Shown piece after piece: positions 26,849-36,589 of a stretch of DNA of 64,000 bases. The stretch covers positions 231,853 to 295,852 of the forward strand of contig NZ_BBRE01000004.1 of NCBI RefSeq assembly GCF_000975115.1. The letters run 5' to 3'. The notes below the pieces were generated by a model. That model was not told where the DNA came from. It made no database searches and saw only the letters and a list, made by a program, of their open reading frames with translations. Each line of letters begins with the position of its first letter. Position 1 is the stretch's first letter. A program made the translations under genes and the position numbers. Source of the stretch: Demequina oxidasica (GTDB lineage Bacteria > Actinomycetota > Actinomycetes > Actinomycetales > Demequinaceae).

Positions 26849-27898
26849 ATGCGCGCACTGCTCAAGGCGACCTCGGGCCCAGGGCTCGAACTCGCAGACG
26901 TGCCAGAGCCAATTGCGGGCGATGCGGACGTCACCATTCGGGTCTTGCGCACAGGAATATGCGGCACCGACCTGCACATCGAGTCCTGGGACGCCTGGGC
27001 GGCGTCAACGCTGATGCCGCCGATTGTGCCGGGGCACGAGTTCAGCGGTGAAGTCGTTGCCGTGGGCTCCGCGGTTCGCGACGTCCACGTGGGGGCAATC
27101 GTCTCCGGTGAGGGCCACATAGTGTGCGGCACCTGCCGCAACTGTCGCGCGGGACGTCGGCAGATGTGCAACCGCACCTCGGGTCTTGGCGTCAACCGCA
27201 ACGGGGCCTTTGCAGAGTACGTCGCGCTTCCCGAATCGAACGTGTGGGTCCATCCTGACGGCATGAATCTTGACCACGCGGCCGTCTTCGATCCACTGGG
27301 CAATGCGGTCCACACCGCACTGAAGTTCCCACTCGTAGGCGAGGACGTGCTCATCTCCGGCGCGGGTCCCATCGGTCTCATGGCCGCCGCCGTCGTCCGT
27401 CACATTGGTGCCCGCTTTGTGGTCGTCACCGACGTCTCCGAACCCCGACTCGAACTGGCACGCATCGTTGGTGCCGACATCGCCCTGAACGTGACGCAAC
27501 ACAAGATCGCCGATGCTCAGGAAATGTTGGGTATGCGCGAGGGCTTCGACGTGGGTTTGGAGATGAGTGGCCACCCCACGGCGCTACCCGAGATGATCGA
27601 GAATCTCACCCACGGTGGGCGTGTGGCGATGCTCGGCCTGGCATCCGAGCCGATCAACGTCGACTGGGCCAAGGTCGTGACGCACATGCTCACTATCTCG
27701 GGCATTTACGGCCGCGAGATGTTCGAGACGTGGAACGCCATGAGCGCAATGCTGCAGTCGAGCGCAGACCTTCGCGTTGCGCTCGACACGGTCATCACCC
27801 ACCGCCTACCCGTGAGCGAATGGGAACAGGGATTTGCGGTCGCGCGCACCGCTTCGGCCGGCAAGGTTGTACTCGATTGGACCGAGGCTCCGGGTTAA
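26849..27898 (+). CDS. tdh: L-threonine 3-dehydrogenase
   Basis: Zinc-dependent medium-chain dehydrogenase oxidising threonine to 2-amino-3-ketobutyrate with NAD. 349 residues, family-typical. The catalytic zinc site is in [14 protein letters not shown] and PGHEFSGEV. The structural zinc site has four Cys in [15 protein letters not shown]. The NAD fold has [12 protein letters not shown]. The ATG at 26849 is preceded by GAGGCGAC; an in-frame upstream start at 26813 is less likely. The product is used by the kbl gene immediately downstream (24 bp), a classic pair. Confidence 0.93.
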   Translation: MRALLKATSGPGLELADVPEPIAGDADVTIRVLRTGICGTDLHIESWDAWAASTLMPPIVPGHEFSGEVVAVGSAVRDVHVGAIVSGEGHIVCGTCRNCRAGRRQMCNRTSGLGVNRNGAFAEYVALPESNVWVHPDGMNLDHAAVFDPLGNAVHTALKFPLVGEDVLISGAGPIGLMAAAVVRHIGARFVVVTDVSEPRLELARIVGADIALNVTQHKIADAQEMLGMREGFDVGLEMSGHPTALPEMIENLTHGGRVAMLGLASEPINVDWAKVVTHMLTISGIYGREMFETWNAMSAMLQSSADLRVALDTVITHRLPVSEWEQGFAVARTASAGKVVLDWTEAPG

Positions 27899-27922
27899 CG
27901 CCGGGCCGGGAAAGGACACCCC

Positions 27923-29110
27923 ATGTACGGAAGTATGCAGGCACAGTTGCAAACGGCACTCGGCGAGATTCAGTCCGCTGGCACACTCAAGGGCGAGCGG
28001 CCGCTGGGAGGGCCCCAGTCGTCAGTCGTTGCTGCCGGAGGCGCCGATGTTTTGAACTTCTGCGCCAACAACTACTTGGGTCTCGCGAACGATCCACGGT
28101 TGGTGGAGGCTGCCAAGAAGGGCATGGACGACTGGGGCTTTGGACTTGCGAGCGTCCGCTTCATTTGTGGCACTCAGGACTTGCACCTCGAGCTCGAGGC
28201 GCGTGTCTCCGCATTTCTCGGCACCGAAGACACCATCTTGTTCTCGTCCTGCTTCGATGCGAACGGCGGTGTCTTCGAATCCCTCTTTGGCCCCGAGGAC
28301 GCCATCATCTCGGACGAGCTCAACCACGCGTCGCTCATCGACGGCATCCGGTTATGCAAGGCACAGCGCCTGCGTTACACGAACCGCGACCTCGGCGACC
28401 TCGAGGAACAACTCAAGGCGGCATCGGGCGCCCGTCAGCGCATCATCGTGACTGACGGCGTCTTTTCGATGGATGGCTACCTCGCGCCGCTGCGTGGCAT
28501 CTGTGACCTGGCGGAAGAGTACGGCGCCCTGGTCCTCGTGGACGACTCTCACGCCGTGGGCTTCATGGGCGAGAACGGGCGCGGGACCCCAGAGCTGATG
28601 GGCGTGTCCGACCGTGTCGACATCTACACAGGGACATTCGGCAAGGCTCTGGGCGGCGCCTCCGGAGGCTACGTTGCAGCGCACAAGGAGATTGTCGCGA
28701 TGCTGCGCCAGCGAGCTCGCCCCTACTTGTTCTCCAACACCGTTGCGCCGGCAGTCGCGGCCGCCACGCTAGTGGCGCTGGACCTCATCGAGCACAGCGG
28801 CGAATTGCGCAGCCAACTCATGGCCAACGCCGCCCTGTTCCGCTCCCTCATGGCAGAGGCAGGCTTCGACCTCTTGGACGGTGAGCACGCGATCATTCCA
28901 GTGATGTTTGGCGACGCGGCGCTTGCGGCACGCGTCGCGGACAGAATGCTTGATCACGGCGTCTATGTGGTGGCCTTCTCCTACCCCGTGGTTCCCACGG
29001 GCAAGGCACGAATCCGGGTTCAACTGTCCGCGGCGCACTCCGAATCGGAGATTCGCCGCTGCGTTGCGGCATTCGTCGCGTCGCGCGACGAGAGCGAGGG
29101 TTCGGCCTAG
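27923..29110 (+). CDS. kbl: Glycine C-acetyltransferase (2-amino-3-ketobutyrate CoA ligase)
   Basis: PLP enzyme of the alpha-oxoamine synthase family, 395 residues, cleaving 2-amino-3-ketobutyrate with CoA to glycine and acetyl-CoA. The N-terminal [13 protein letters not shown], the [11 protein letters not shown] motif and the PLP-Lys in [12 protein letters not shown] are all present. It follows tdh closely on the same strand, giving a complete threonine-to-glycine pathway. Confidence 0.94.
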   Translation: MYGSMQAQLQTALGEIQSAGTLKGERPLGGPQSSVVAAGGADVLNFCANNYLGLANDPRLVEAAKKGMDDWGFGLASVRFICGTQDLHLELEARVSAFLGTEDTILFSSCFDANGGVFESLFGPEDAIISDELNHASLIDGIRLCKAQRLRYTNRDLGDLEEQLKAASGARQRIIVTDGVFSMDGYLAPLRGICDLAEEYGALVLVDDSHAVGFMGENGRGTPELMGVSDRVDIYTGTFGKALGGASGGYVAAHKEIVAMLRQRARPYLFSNTVAPAVAAATLVALDLIEHSGELRSQLMANAALFRSLMAEAGFDLLDGEHAIIPVMFGDAALAARVADRMLDHGVYVVAFSYPVVPTGKARIRVQLSAAHSESEIRRCVAAFVASRDESEGSA

Positions 29111-29142
29111 GGGAGGTCCGCCGGTTCCGTACTCGTCCGTCG

Positions 29143-30126
29143 CTATGCGGAAAAGATATCGAGGCGTAGGTCACGCGCCAGGCTCTGAGCGATACCTGCG
29201 CCCTTGACGCTGTTGCCCGCCGCGTCGAGTCGGGGTGCATAACTCGCCAGACCCAGCCTGCCCGGCGCCACGGTAACAATATTGCCGCTGATTCCACTCT
29301 TGGCGGGCAGGCCCACCTTCATCATCCAGTCCCCCGTGGTCTCATAGAGGCCCGAGGTGGCCATCACAGCGACGCTCGCTCTGGCGATGTCTCCGTCGAC
29401 AACGCGGTCACCCGTGAGCGGGTTGGTTCCGGAATTTGCGAGAGTTGCTCCCATCGCCGCTAGGTCGCGTGTAGACACGACGAGGCAACTGGCACGCGTG
29501 TAGAGCTCCACCGCGTCCCCCGGCGGGCTCGCCAGTGCCCCACGAGCAGAGAGCAAGTGCGCAAGCGCGCGATTTTGGTGATTGGCGGCGGACACCGAGG
29601 CGTATGCCTCGGGATCAGTTTCTAGGGCACGGCCGGCGAATTCCGATACCGCCTGAATAATGTTCTGCCACTGGTCGTCGACGGAGTCACCTGGCGTCAG
29701 GGCAATGGTGGCGAGCGCCCCTGAGTTCACCATCGGGTTGGTCCGAGACGTGGGATCGCGTTCGACCGCGGTAGCAGAATTGAAAGGTAGCCCTGTGGCA
29801 TTGACACCTACACGCTCGCGCACCAGGGAGATCCCTCGTGCTTGGGCCACAAGCGCAAACACGAACGGTTTGGCGCAACTCATCATGGAAAAGCCCACAC
29901 CGCAGTCGCCGACCTCGGCGATCTCTCCACTGATCTCAACCACCGCGGCTCCGAACAGCTCCGGCTCTGCGTCGGCGAGCACCGGGTACACGCTGGACAC
30001 GGTTCCAGACGCATCACCGGACGCGTCAAGGTAGGAGCGTTCAAGTGCCTGAAGCACCCGCGATGGGACAACCTGGGTCACTCTAGGATCCTCGCTTAAT
30101 GGTGCGGGTAGCAGCAAGATGCTCAC
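29143..30126 (-). CDS. glsA: Glutaminase A
   Basis: Serine-dependent glutaminase (glutamine to glutamate plus ammonia), 327 residues. The Ser-x-x-Lys dyad is in SCAKPFVFAL, followed by GLPFNSATAVE, NPMVNSGALATI, and the C-terminal VGLPAKSGISGNIV. Length and motif order agree with the beta-lactamase-like glutaminase family. It is convergent with kbl and has no obvious operon partner. Confidence 0.92.
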   Translation of the reverse strand: MSILLLPAPLSEDPRVTQVVPSRVLQALERSYLDASGDASGTVSSVYPVLADAEPELFGAAVVEISGEIAEVGDCGVGFSMMSCAKPFVFALVAQARGISLVRERVGVNATGLPFNSATAVERDPTSRTNPMVNSGALATIALTPGDSVDDQWQNIIQAVSEFAGRALETDPEAYASVSAANHQNRALAHLLSARGALASPPGDAVELYTRASCLVVSTRDLAAMGATLANSGTNPLTGDRVVDGDIARASVAVMATSGLYETTGDWMMKVGLPAKSGISGNIVTVAPGRLGLASYAPRLDAAGNSVKGAGIAQSLARDLRLDIFSA

Positions 30127-30147
30127 GACTCGGCCGTCGGTTCTTAG

Positions 30148-30453
30148 TCAGAAGAACTTTCTGCGTGCGCCACGCACCTCGTGGCTGTTGGCACCGGACA
30201 TTCTGCTATTGGACATTCCGGTCTTAGAGCGCACGAAGGTGTCCCCCTTCTTCATGTTCAGCAATGTTGCCTCAGTCTCGGACTCGTGCCGGTGTCGCTT
30301 ATCCGCGTTGCGGTACCTGAAGTACATGAGCGCGTAGAAGGCGAATCCCGAGAGTAGGAAGATGAATCCAATAAAGCCGCCATCATCCCCTGAGGATCCT
30401 CCCGAGGCTAGAACTTGGTCATGTACGGCAAGCACCATGGCAGAGGTAGTCAT
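30148..30453 (-). CDS. Small membrane protein of the SPFH/zinc-ribbon operon (YdjH-like position)
   Basis: 101 residues with one transmembrane segment (about 28-45, FIGFIFLLSGFAFYALMYF) and a basic, Ser/Arg-rich cytoplasmic tail. Its start overlaps the zinc-ribbon gene stop by one base (TGATG). In Bacillus subtilis a small membrane protein, YdjH, is encoded next to the zinc-ribbon protein YdjG and the SPFH protein YdjI; this gene takes the same place. No sequence homology to YdjH is claimed. Last gene of the operon. Confidence 0.7.
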   Translation of the reverse strand: MTTSAMVLAVHDQVLASGGSSGDDGGFIGFIFLLSGFAFYALMYFRYRNADKRHRHESETEATLLNMKKGDTFVRSKTGMSNSRMSGANSHEVRGARRKFF

Positions 30454-31796
30454 CAGATTCCTAACGCCGTGAGAACAATTGCGGCGATGATTCCGGCCAC
30501 CTCGACGCCGCCGGAGACCAGGAGCAACTTGCCCTGGTGGATAGGCACGCTTCCCATGGTTTCTCCTGTCCGGGCATTGACCGCAACGTAGTGCAGAAAG
30601 GTCTTGCCATTGGACTTGTGCTGCTGATAACTGTAGAGCCATACAGGCAAGTAGGCGGATACCCAGCGCTGGCCCCGCACGTTCACGTCTTGTTGAGTCC
30701 AGCGCACTCCGCGGTCGTAGAAACCGAGGGTGCTATTCACGCGGTTGCGGGTGATGTCTTCCGCCTGGGTAAAGGCGATCGGAGACAGTTCGTCAAGATT
30801 GCTATCTCTGCGTTCCGACGTAAAACCCTTCATGTAGTTCGAGTCGTAACGCACCGCATTCTCGACATCAAACGGCATGATCGTGTTGATGATGTTGTTG
30901 GAATTCTGTGAGGTGATTTGCTCGAGCCGGTCGCTCGACGACTCGACAGTGAGGTCACTCACATGGACGTCGAAGTCTCGGACCACGTTGTAAAGATCCG
31001 CGTCGTACCTGGTCTGCTGACTGTCTCCCACCTTGACCGTATAGGACCGCGTCTGGTGCTCCCCCTCACCGCTGAGGCGCGCGTGCGCGTTAATGTCGAC
31101 CACCATGTAAGGCAGGTAGACGCCCATCACGTTCTCCGCGGTGAACTCGGCACGGAAGAGCGGGTGGGCAAAGAACCTGCGCTTTTGAACGAATTTATTG
31201 ATGCTCGCAATCGCGGTCTCTTTAGGTACCTTGAACGGCAGAATCATGTCGGGTACTGCGCCGTTGGGCACTTGCTGGTTCATGGAGAGAGTGTTGCGGC
31301 ACCAGTGGCAGCGCGCTTGAGTGCTGCTCGCGGTGTCAATCAATACCTCCGCCCCACAAGCGCTGCACTTGAAGGTCATCACTTCGTCCGTGGACGGCAC
31401 GATGTCACTAGAACCCGAACCAACCGTGACTCCTAGGAGCTTCCCAATGTCACCGTCGAGATCAAAAGCGTCGTTCGCACTCTCCGCTGACCACTCGAAC
31501 CGACAGAAATTGCAGCGGAGATTCCCTGTTGCGACATTGAGAGAAATGTCGGTCGCCCCGCAGCGGGAGCACTTTGCGAGCCCGTCCGTGGCACCCTCAT
31601 CCGTCTGAATCACTCGCGTCGCATCATCATCGGGTTCTGGCGTAGGCGCCTCAGAGGAGTCGGCACCTCTTGCCCAGGAATCGCTGACCGGGTTCGTGGC
31701 CGCGACTGGCTCAGGCGCCGCGGGAGGCGCCTGGTCCTGGGGAGAACTTAGAGGTTGCTGCTCGGGCGCACGCGACGTTGGGTCGGGATTCTCCAT
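30453..31796 (-). CDS. Double zinc-ribbon, C-terminally membrane-anchored protein (YdjG-like)
   Basis: 447 residues. A Pro/Ala/Asp-rich N-terminus (1-75) is followed by two TFIIB-like zinc ribbons: CSRCGATD with CNFC, and CSACGAEV with CHWC. A large beta-rich domain follows (VYLPYMVVDINAHARL, VRYDSNYMKGFTSERRD, VSAYLPVWLYSYQQ) and one C-terminal transmembrane segment (VEVAGIIAAIVLTALGI). The layout matches YdjG-type proteins, which in Bacillus help recruit PspA to the membrane. It starts 12 bp after the SPFH gene and is coupled to the small membrane gene. Confidence 0.78.
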   Translation of the reverse strand: MENPDPTSRAPEQQPLSSPQDQAPPAAPEPVAATNPVSDSWARGADSSEAPTPEPDDDATRVIQTDEGATDGLAKCSRCGATDISLNVATGNLRCNFCRFEWSAESANDAFDLDGDIGKLLGVTVGSGSSDIVPSTDEVMTFKCSACGAEVLIDTASSTQARCHWCRNTLSMNQQVPNGAVPDMILPFKVPKETAIASINKFVQKRRFFAHPLFRAEFTAENVMGVYLPYMVVDINAHARLSGEGEHQTRSYTVKVGDSQQTRYDADLYNVVRDFDVHVSDLTVESSSDRLEQITSQNSNNIINTIMPFDVENAVRYDSNYMKGFTSERRDSNLDELSPIAFTQAEDITRNRVNSTLGFYDRGVRWTQQDVNVRGQRWVSAYLPVWLYSYQQHKSNGKTFLHYVAVNARTGETMGSVPIHQGKLLLVSGGVEVAGIIAAIVLTALGI

Positions 31797-31808
31797 GGGG
31801 ATCGCTCC

Positions 31809-33008
31809 CTACAAGCCGAGTACTTTAGCCTTGGCGGCGTCGTAATCAGCCTCGGTGATGAGCCCGTTGTCGAGCATGTCCTTGTACTGCTTAAGCTTGG
31901 CCATCGGGTCGTCGGCTTCCGGAGCGGCGGCCCCAGGGGCGGGCGGTGTCTGTGGAGTCGGATTTGCCGGCTGTTGGAGACCACCGGCGGCTCCGCCCGC
32001 AGCGTTCATGCCCATGCCGAGGAAGGCCATTCCCGCTCCCCCGCCGGCGCCACCCTCGTTGGACCCTGCCGCCTCGAAGCCACGTGCGGCCGCTTGTTGC
32101 ATGAAGGAATTGCCGCGGGCGCCTCCCAGTGCATCGGCCTTCTTGACGTCGCTCAGCAATGCACGTGTGTCCTCGTCGTACTCAATGGACTGAAGCGCAA
32201 CTTTTGCGATGGTGAGCCCGCGGTCGGTGGTCCACTGATAACCATCGTCAACCGCGGCGCTCAGTGACTGTGCGAAGCCAATCGCGTCACCTTGGATCTT
32301 GGCGATCCGGTTTCCCTTGCTGGGGTCGTTCGTGTAATACGAGAATGCTGCCGCGAGCGAACCCACGACCTCATTGAAGAGCTGGCTGGCCGCATCGTTG
32401 TCGAGGTCTGAAAAATCAAACACTTTTGCGTCGTAACTGAGGTAGGTCAGCGGAACAAAATTCTTGACAAGCAGGATGGGATCGACGATCTTCAGCGAGT
32501 AGCTACCGCGAGTGATGGCGCCGACCTGAGTGCCTAGGTACGCGTCGTCCCAGTAGATCTCGGACTGAGTTCCGAACCTGTTGTTCGGGATCTCCTTGAG
32601 ATTGACGTAGAACGCGAGCTGCTGCGATGCGGGTTGGCCGCCAAACTTGAATCGTTCCCACGAGGTCTTGACCGTGGGGCTGATAATCCCGTCGCCCGCA
32701 AACATGGACTGTGCGTTCTGGTCCTCGCTCGTGAAGATGAATCCGCCGGGCTCGCCGATGAATCCGGTGAGTGCGCCATCCTGGAACGTCACTAGCCCGT
32801 AGCCCTCGGGGACCACAATCCGGCTTCCGTTGGTGATGATGTGCTCAGAGCCCTTGGTGTTCGAGCCCCGGCCCGCGTTCTGGCCCTGCGGCACAGCTGG
32901 GAAGATCGCGGCGGTCGGGGCGAGCCCAGACGGCGGTACTAAGAAGTCCTTCCACTGGTCTGCGAATGTGCCGCCAATTGCACCCGCGAAGGCCTTAATA
33001 AATCCCAT
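31809..33008 (-). CDS. SPFH-domain protein with C-terminal SHOCT-like motif (YdjI-like)
   Basis: 399 residues. Residues about 50-290 form an SPFH/virion-core-like domain (VVPEGYGLVTFQDGALTGF, WGxx-type strands, YSLKIVDPILLVKNF). A Gly/Ala-rich linker follows (AGGGAGMAFLGMG). The last 40 residues (DPMAKLKQYKDMLDNGLI, TEADYDAAKAKVLGL) are a SHOCT-type helix pair. This is the YdjI type of stomatin-like protein, a membrane-microdomain scaffold in the PspA-related stress module. First gene of a three-gene operon, with a strongly structured leader just upstream. Confidence 0.83.
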   Translation of the reverse strand: MGFIKAFAGAIGGTFADQWKDFLVPPSGLAPTAAIFPAVPQGQNAGRGSNTKGSEHIITNGSRIVVPEGYGLVTFQDGALTGFIGEPGGFIFTSEDQNAQSMFAGDGIISPTVKTSWERFKFGGQPASQQLAFYVNLKEIPNNRFGTQSEIYWDDAYLGTQVGAITRGSYSLKIVDPILLVKNFVPLTYLSYDAKVFDFSDLDNDAASQLFNEVVGSLAAAFSYYTNDPSKGNRIAKIQGDAIGFAQSLSAAVDDGYQWTTDRGLTIAKVALQSIEYDEDTRALLSDVKKADALGGARGNSFMQQAAARGFEAAGSNEGGAGGGAGMAFLGMGMNAAGGAAGGLQQPANPTPQTPPAPGAAAPEADDPMAKLKQYKDMLDNGLITEADYDAAKAKVLGL

Positions 33009-33023
33009 TTCTGCACCCCGTCA

Positions 33024-33111
33024 GCTCGTAGTGAGGGCCGCCCTCAAAGCAGAGGCCGTAGAAACACAGGCGGTGGGCTGGAGAGCCCACCGGAGCTGCG
33101 CGACTACGAGC
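33024..33111 (-). promoter_or_regulatory. Structured leader upstream of the SPFH operon
   Basis: On the minus strand an outer stem GCTCGTAGT / ACTACGAGC (33111-33103 with 33032-33024) encloses a 9-bp hairpin CGGTGGGCT-CTCC-AGCCCACCG (33092-33071) and a compact palindrome GAGGGC-G-GCCCTC (33045-33033). CAGCTC (33099-33094) could alternatively pair with GAGCTG (33027-33022), which would break the outer stem. It ends 15 bp before the SPFH start codon. No gene ends here, so it is not a simple terminator. Regulatory role is inferred. Confidence 0.5.
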
Positions 33112-33294
33112 GGCGTTCATTCACGATAGCACCGGGTCCGCCCCGAGGCCGTCTCAAAGCCCTGGCAGATCCCGGTTTGGCGAATACCTGCGGCGACGGC
33201 AGTGTGCACGCTTTGTCAGGCGCTAGTGATTAGGCTATATCCCAGCAGCAAAGCTGTGTTTAGCGCCCTCACCATCTCACCACATGGAGTTCCG

Positions 33295-34362
33295 ATGCCC
33301 ACCGAAAAGACACCCGCTGGCTCTTCGGATGAGGAACTTGTTCTTGCCGTTGTCGCTGACAACGCCGACGAAGCTCAAGACTCGGGCGACTTCCAGTCCA
33401 AGCTGTACAAGGCCATTGCCGTGCAGCGGCCGGTGGTGCTTGAATACCTCAAGTCAGTCCGGCGCGACAAGCCGAGCGCCACACCCGCGCAGATACTGAA
33501 GGAACTTGACCGACGCTATGTCGCGACCGTGACTGTTGCCAGCACGGGCGTCGGCGCATCGGCCGCAATACCCGTTGTGGGCATCCCCGTCGCCCTTGGA
33601 CTCGGAGTTGCGGACTTGGTGTTCTTCTACGAGGCATCAGCGCTGTACGTCCTTGCCGTCGCAGAACTCCACGGAACGGAAGTGGGCGACATCGAGCGCA
33701 CCCGACCCCTCATTCTTGGAGTGATGCTGGGAGAGAAGTCGCAAAGTCAACTGTCAAAGATCGTGCTGCAGGCATCCGGGGCGGGCGTCATTACTCAGGC
33801 TCGTACGGCAGCCGATGGCACGGTTGCGCAGGTACTTCCCGAGGGTTGGGGCAAGGTCCTCACCCAGCAGCTCCCTGACTCGGCCCTCGTGCCAGTCGCG
33901 ACGGTAATTGCACGGGAGGCTCTGACTGCGGGTGCGCGGTTTGGGGCCGGCACGTTGGGCAAGGTCATTCCCTTTGGCATTGGCGCCGCCGCCGGAGGAC
34001 TCGCGAGTTTCAAGTTTGGCAGTGATGTGGTGAAGGCGGCCAGGGTAGCCTTTTCGGCGCCGCCCTCGGAGTTTCCCGGCGGGCTGGTTGACTTCCACAA
34101 GCCAGATCCGGGAACGGTGGAAGCGTCACGTGCGGCGAAGGCCCTTCAAGCCGCCAAAAGCAAGGCAGCAGACTTTGGAGAGGCATCCTGGGGCAAGGCC
34201 ACGGATGTCGCGGGGGTGTTCCGTAGTGTCGACACCAATGGGGACGGGATCCCTGACGAGGCCCGAGCACTCACGACGGTGAAGCGCACCGGCTCGGCCA
34301 TCAAGGGTGCGGCTTCGAGCAGTGTGCGTGCGGTGGGATCGCGTCTCAAGCGCAAGGAATGA
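33295..34362 (+). CDS. EcsC-like protein
   Basis: 355 residues. Two hydrophobic/amphipathic stretches (ASAAIPVVGIPVALGLGVAD and LGKVIPFGIGAAAGGLASF) surround a helical core in the order seen in EcsC-family proteins, where the Pro/Gly-rich segments are diagnostic. The C-terminus is basic and helical. GGAG lies 5 nt upstream of the ATG at 33295; upstream in-frame starts have none. It is divergent from the SPFH operon, hinting at a shared membrane-stress role. The family call is tentative. Confidence 0.55.
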   Translation: MPTEKTPAGSSDEELVLAVVADNADEAQDSGDFQSKLYKAIAVQRPVVLEYLKSVRRDKPSATPAQILKELDRRYVATVTVASTGVGASAAIPVVGIPVALGLGVADLVFFYEASALYVLAVAELHGTEVGDIERTRPLILGVMLGEKSQSQLSKIVLQASGAGVITQARTAADGTVAQVLPEGWGKVLTQQLPDSALVPVATVIAREALTAGARFGAGTLGKVIPFGIGAAAGGLASFKFGSDVVKAARVAFSAPPSEFPGGLVDFHKPDPGTVEASRAAKALQAAKSKAADFGEASWGKATDVAGVFRSVDTNGDGIPDEARALTTVKRTGSAIKGAASSSVRAVGSRLKRKE

Positions 34363-34429
34363 CCTCCGCGTAGATGCGGTTGACGTAAGCACGCAGATTC
34401 ACTGACGCGAGCGAGACGGGAGCCCTTCG

Positions 34430-36022
34430 GTGAGCAGAAACAATTGCAATGCACCAACGGCTGATGAGCTGAGTAGTCCACGTGGGTCTGAGGAAGCGTT
34501 ACGCGCCCGGCCCCTCGCCAACGGTGACGCCCCGCTGGTGTTAGTGCTGGGCGCTACCGGGTACCTCGGCGGCAGGCTTGTCCCTCGCCTTCTCGCCGGC
34601 GGCTATCGAGTGCGCGCGCTGTCGCGAAACAGCCGTCGCATTAAAGCACTCCCGTGGGGTGACGAGGTTGACGTCGTAGACGGTGACGCGGCAGCTCGGG
34701 ATTCAATGGACACCGCAATGGATGGTGTCGACATTGTCTACTACCTAGTTCACTCCATGACCGCCGGACACGATTACGGAAAGCTTGATCGTACTATTGC
34801 TCTCAACGTCGCGCGTAGCGCGCGCACCAACAACGTCAGCCGCATCATCTACCTGGGCGGACTCCACCCGGACGGAGTCGAACTCGCCGCGCACCTCGAG
34901 TCGCGCAAAGAGGTGGGCGACATCCTGCTTGCCACAGCCGTGCCGACCGCGGTGCTTCAAGCAGGCGTAGTGATCGGCTCGGGCTCCGCGTCGTTCGAGA
35001 TGATTCGCCACCTGACGGAGGTCCTGCCCTACATGCCCGCTCCCAAATGGGTGCGCAACTCAATTCAGCCTATCGCCGTGCGTGACGTGCTGTATTACCT
35101 CCTAGGTGCGGCGCGTGCCACGGGAGACGTTAACGGGACGTATGACATTGGCGGTCCGGACGTCTTCCGCTATTCGGAGATGATGAATGGCTATGCCCGC
35201 GAGGCGGGACTTCCGCAGCGCCACATCGCAGCCCTGCCCGTCATGACTCCGTGGCTCGCGTCGCATTGGGTAGGACTCGTCACCCCTGTTCCGCGGGCGC
35301 TCGCAATGCCGCTCGTGGAGTCTCTCCTGCACTCGTGTGTGGTGAAGGACGATGCGATCGACCGGTTGGTGCCGCCGCCTCCCGGAGGCCTCACGGGATA
35401 CCGAGAGTCCGTTCGGCTGGCGCTGGGCCGTATCGAGATCGATCAGGTGGAGACCAGCTCGCTCGACGCCAGGGTTTCCGGAGTGCCCAGCGACCCCATG
35501 CCGAGCGACCCTGACTGGGCTGGACGCACAGTTTTCAAGGACGAGCGCCATAAGACGACGTCCGCGGACCCGGCCGCGGTGTGGCGAGTCATCTCCCAAA
35601 TTGGCGGGGCCACGGGTTGGTACTCCGCCTCGGTGCTGTGGGCAACGCGTGGGCTCATCGACCGAGTCGCGGGCGGTGTGGGCTCTCAGCGAGGCCGTCG
35701 AACCTACTCTCGACTTACTGTGGGTGACGTCGTAGACGTGTGGCGTGTCGAGGTCGCCGAACCCGAGAAGCTGCTGAGGCTTCGCGCCGAGATGCGCGTG
35801 CCGGGCAAGGCGTGGCTTGAACTCGGAGTTCGCCCCACCGAGGAGGGCTCCGAATACTGGCAACGCGCCGTCTTCTTTCCGCGGGGGCTCTCCGGCCGCC
35901 TCTACTGGTTGACGATGCTGCCGTTCCATGGCCTGATCTTTAGCGGCATGGTGAACCGTATCGTGGCTGTAGCGGAAGGCGACGGCTCCGACGGGGGGCG
36001 TTCCGTTAGCATCAAAGAATGA
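34430..36022 (+). CDS. NAD(P)-binding SDR with DUF2867 domain
   Basis: 530 residues starting at GTG with GGAG 7 nt upstream. Residues 35-330 are an atypical (extended) SDR: VLGATGYLGGRLVPRLLAGG is the nucleotide-binding motif and IVYYLVHSMTAG marks the NmrA/UDP-sugar-like subgroup. Residues about 370-525 form a DUF2867/SRPBCC-like lipid- or ligand-binding domain (GATGWYSASVLWATRGLID, YWQRAVFFPRGLSGRLYW). This fusion is common in actinobacteria and cyanobacteria, function unknown. It overlaps the next gene by four bases (ATGA). Confidence 0.82.
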   Translation: MSRNNCNAPTADELSSPRGSEEALRARPLANGDAPLVLVLGATGYLGGRLVPRLLAGGYRVRALSRNSRRIKALPWGDEVDVVDGDAAARDSMDTAMDGVDIVYYLVHSMTAGHDYGKLDRTIALNVARSARTNNVSRIIYLGGLHPDGVELAAHLESRKEVGDILLATAVPTAVLQAGVVIGSGSASFEMIRHLTEVLPYMPAPKWVRNSIQPIAVRDVLYYLLGAARATGDVNGTYDIGGPDVFRYSEMMNGYAREAGLPQRHIAALPVMTPWLASHWVGLVTPVPRALAMPLVESLLHSCVVKDDAIDRLVPPPPGGLTGYRESVRLALGRIEIDQVETSSLDARVSGVPSDPMPSDPDWAGRTVFKDERHKTTSADPAAVWRVISQIGGATGWYSASVLWATRGLIDRVAGGVGSQRGRRTYSRLTVGDVVDVWRVEVAEPEKLLRLRAEMRVPGKAWLELGVRPTEEGSEYWQRAVFFPRGLSGRLYWLTMLPFHGLIFSGMVNRIVAVAEGDGSDGGRSVSIKE

Positions 36023-36564
36023 CCAAGGCCATGAACACTCACGCCATCGCGAAGGCCACGGGCTTGACTTGGGCGCAATGGGTGACGCACCTCGACGCAT
36101 TGGGCGGACGCGAACTGAACCACACCCAGCTAGCCACCGCCGCCCATGAGTTCATGCCGCCCGTGACAGGCAACCGCGAATGGTGGAGCCAGGGAGTCGC
36201 CGTGGCCTACGAGCAAAAAATTGGGCGTCGCGTCCCGGGCCAGCGCGCGGACGGCACCTTCGAGGTGTCAGCGTCACGCACACTTCCCGGATCTCTCGAC
36301 GACGCACTTGCGGCATGGATCAGTCACGTCGAGAATCGCGCGACGTTGGCTGGGCGGGAACTCACTCAGGCCCCCACCACCTCAAGCACTGCCAAATGGC
36401 GGCGCTGGCGTGGCAAATTGGAAGACGGCCGCGCGATTGGCGTCGACGTCGGCTCTCGCGGAGACAAGTCCGTCGTGACGGTCACCGTGAGCATGATGGA
36501 ATCGCTCGACGAACTGGAGTCCACACGTGCCTCACTCAAGGCTCTGCTCTCCGAGATCAAATGA
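36019..36564 (+). CDS. DUF4287-type conserved hypothetical protein
   Basis: 181 residues. An N-terminal helical domain (AIAKATGLTWAQWVTHLDAL, LATAAHEFMP, WWSQGVAVAYEQKIGRR) resembles the DUF4287 domain. The C-terminal half (WRRWRGKLEDG, SVVTVTVSMMESLDELEST) resembles SRPBCC-like parts found with it. Its start overlaps the SDR-DUF2867 stop (ATGA), so the two are co-expressed. No function known. Confidence 0.7.
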   Translation: MTKAMNTHAIAKATGLTWAQWVTHLDALGGRELNHTQLATAAHEFMPPVTGNREWWSQGVAVAYEQKIGRRVPGQRADGTFEVSASRTLPGSLDDALAAWISHVENRATLAGRELTQAPTTSSTAKWRRWRGKLEDGRAIGVDVGSRGDKSVVTVTVSMMESLDELESTRASLKALLSEIK

Positions 36565-36589
36565 CCGCGAGAGAGCGCATGGCCAACGG

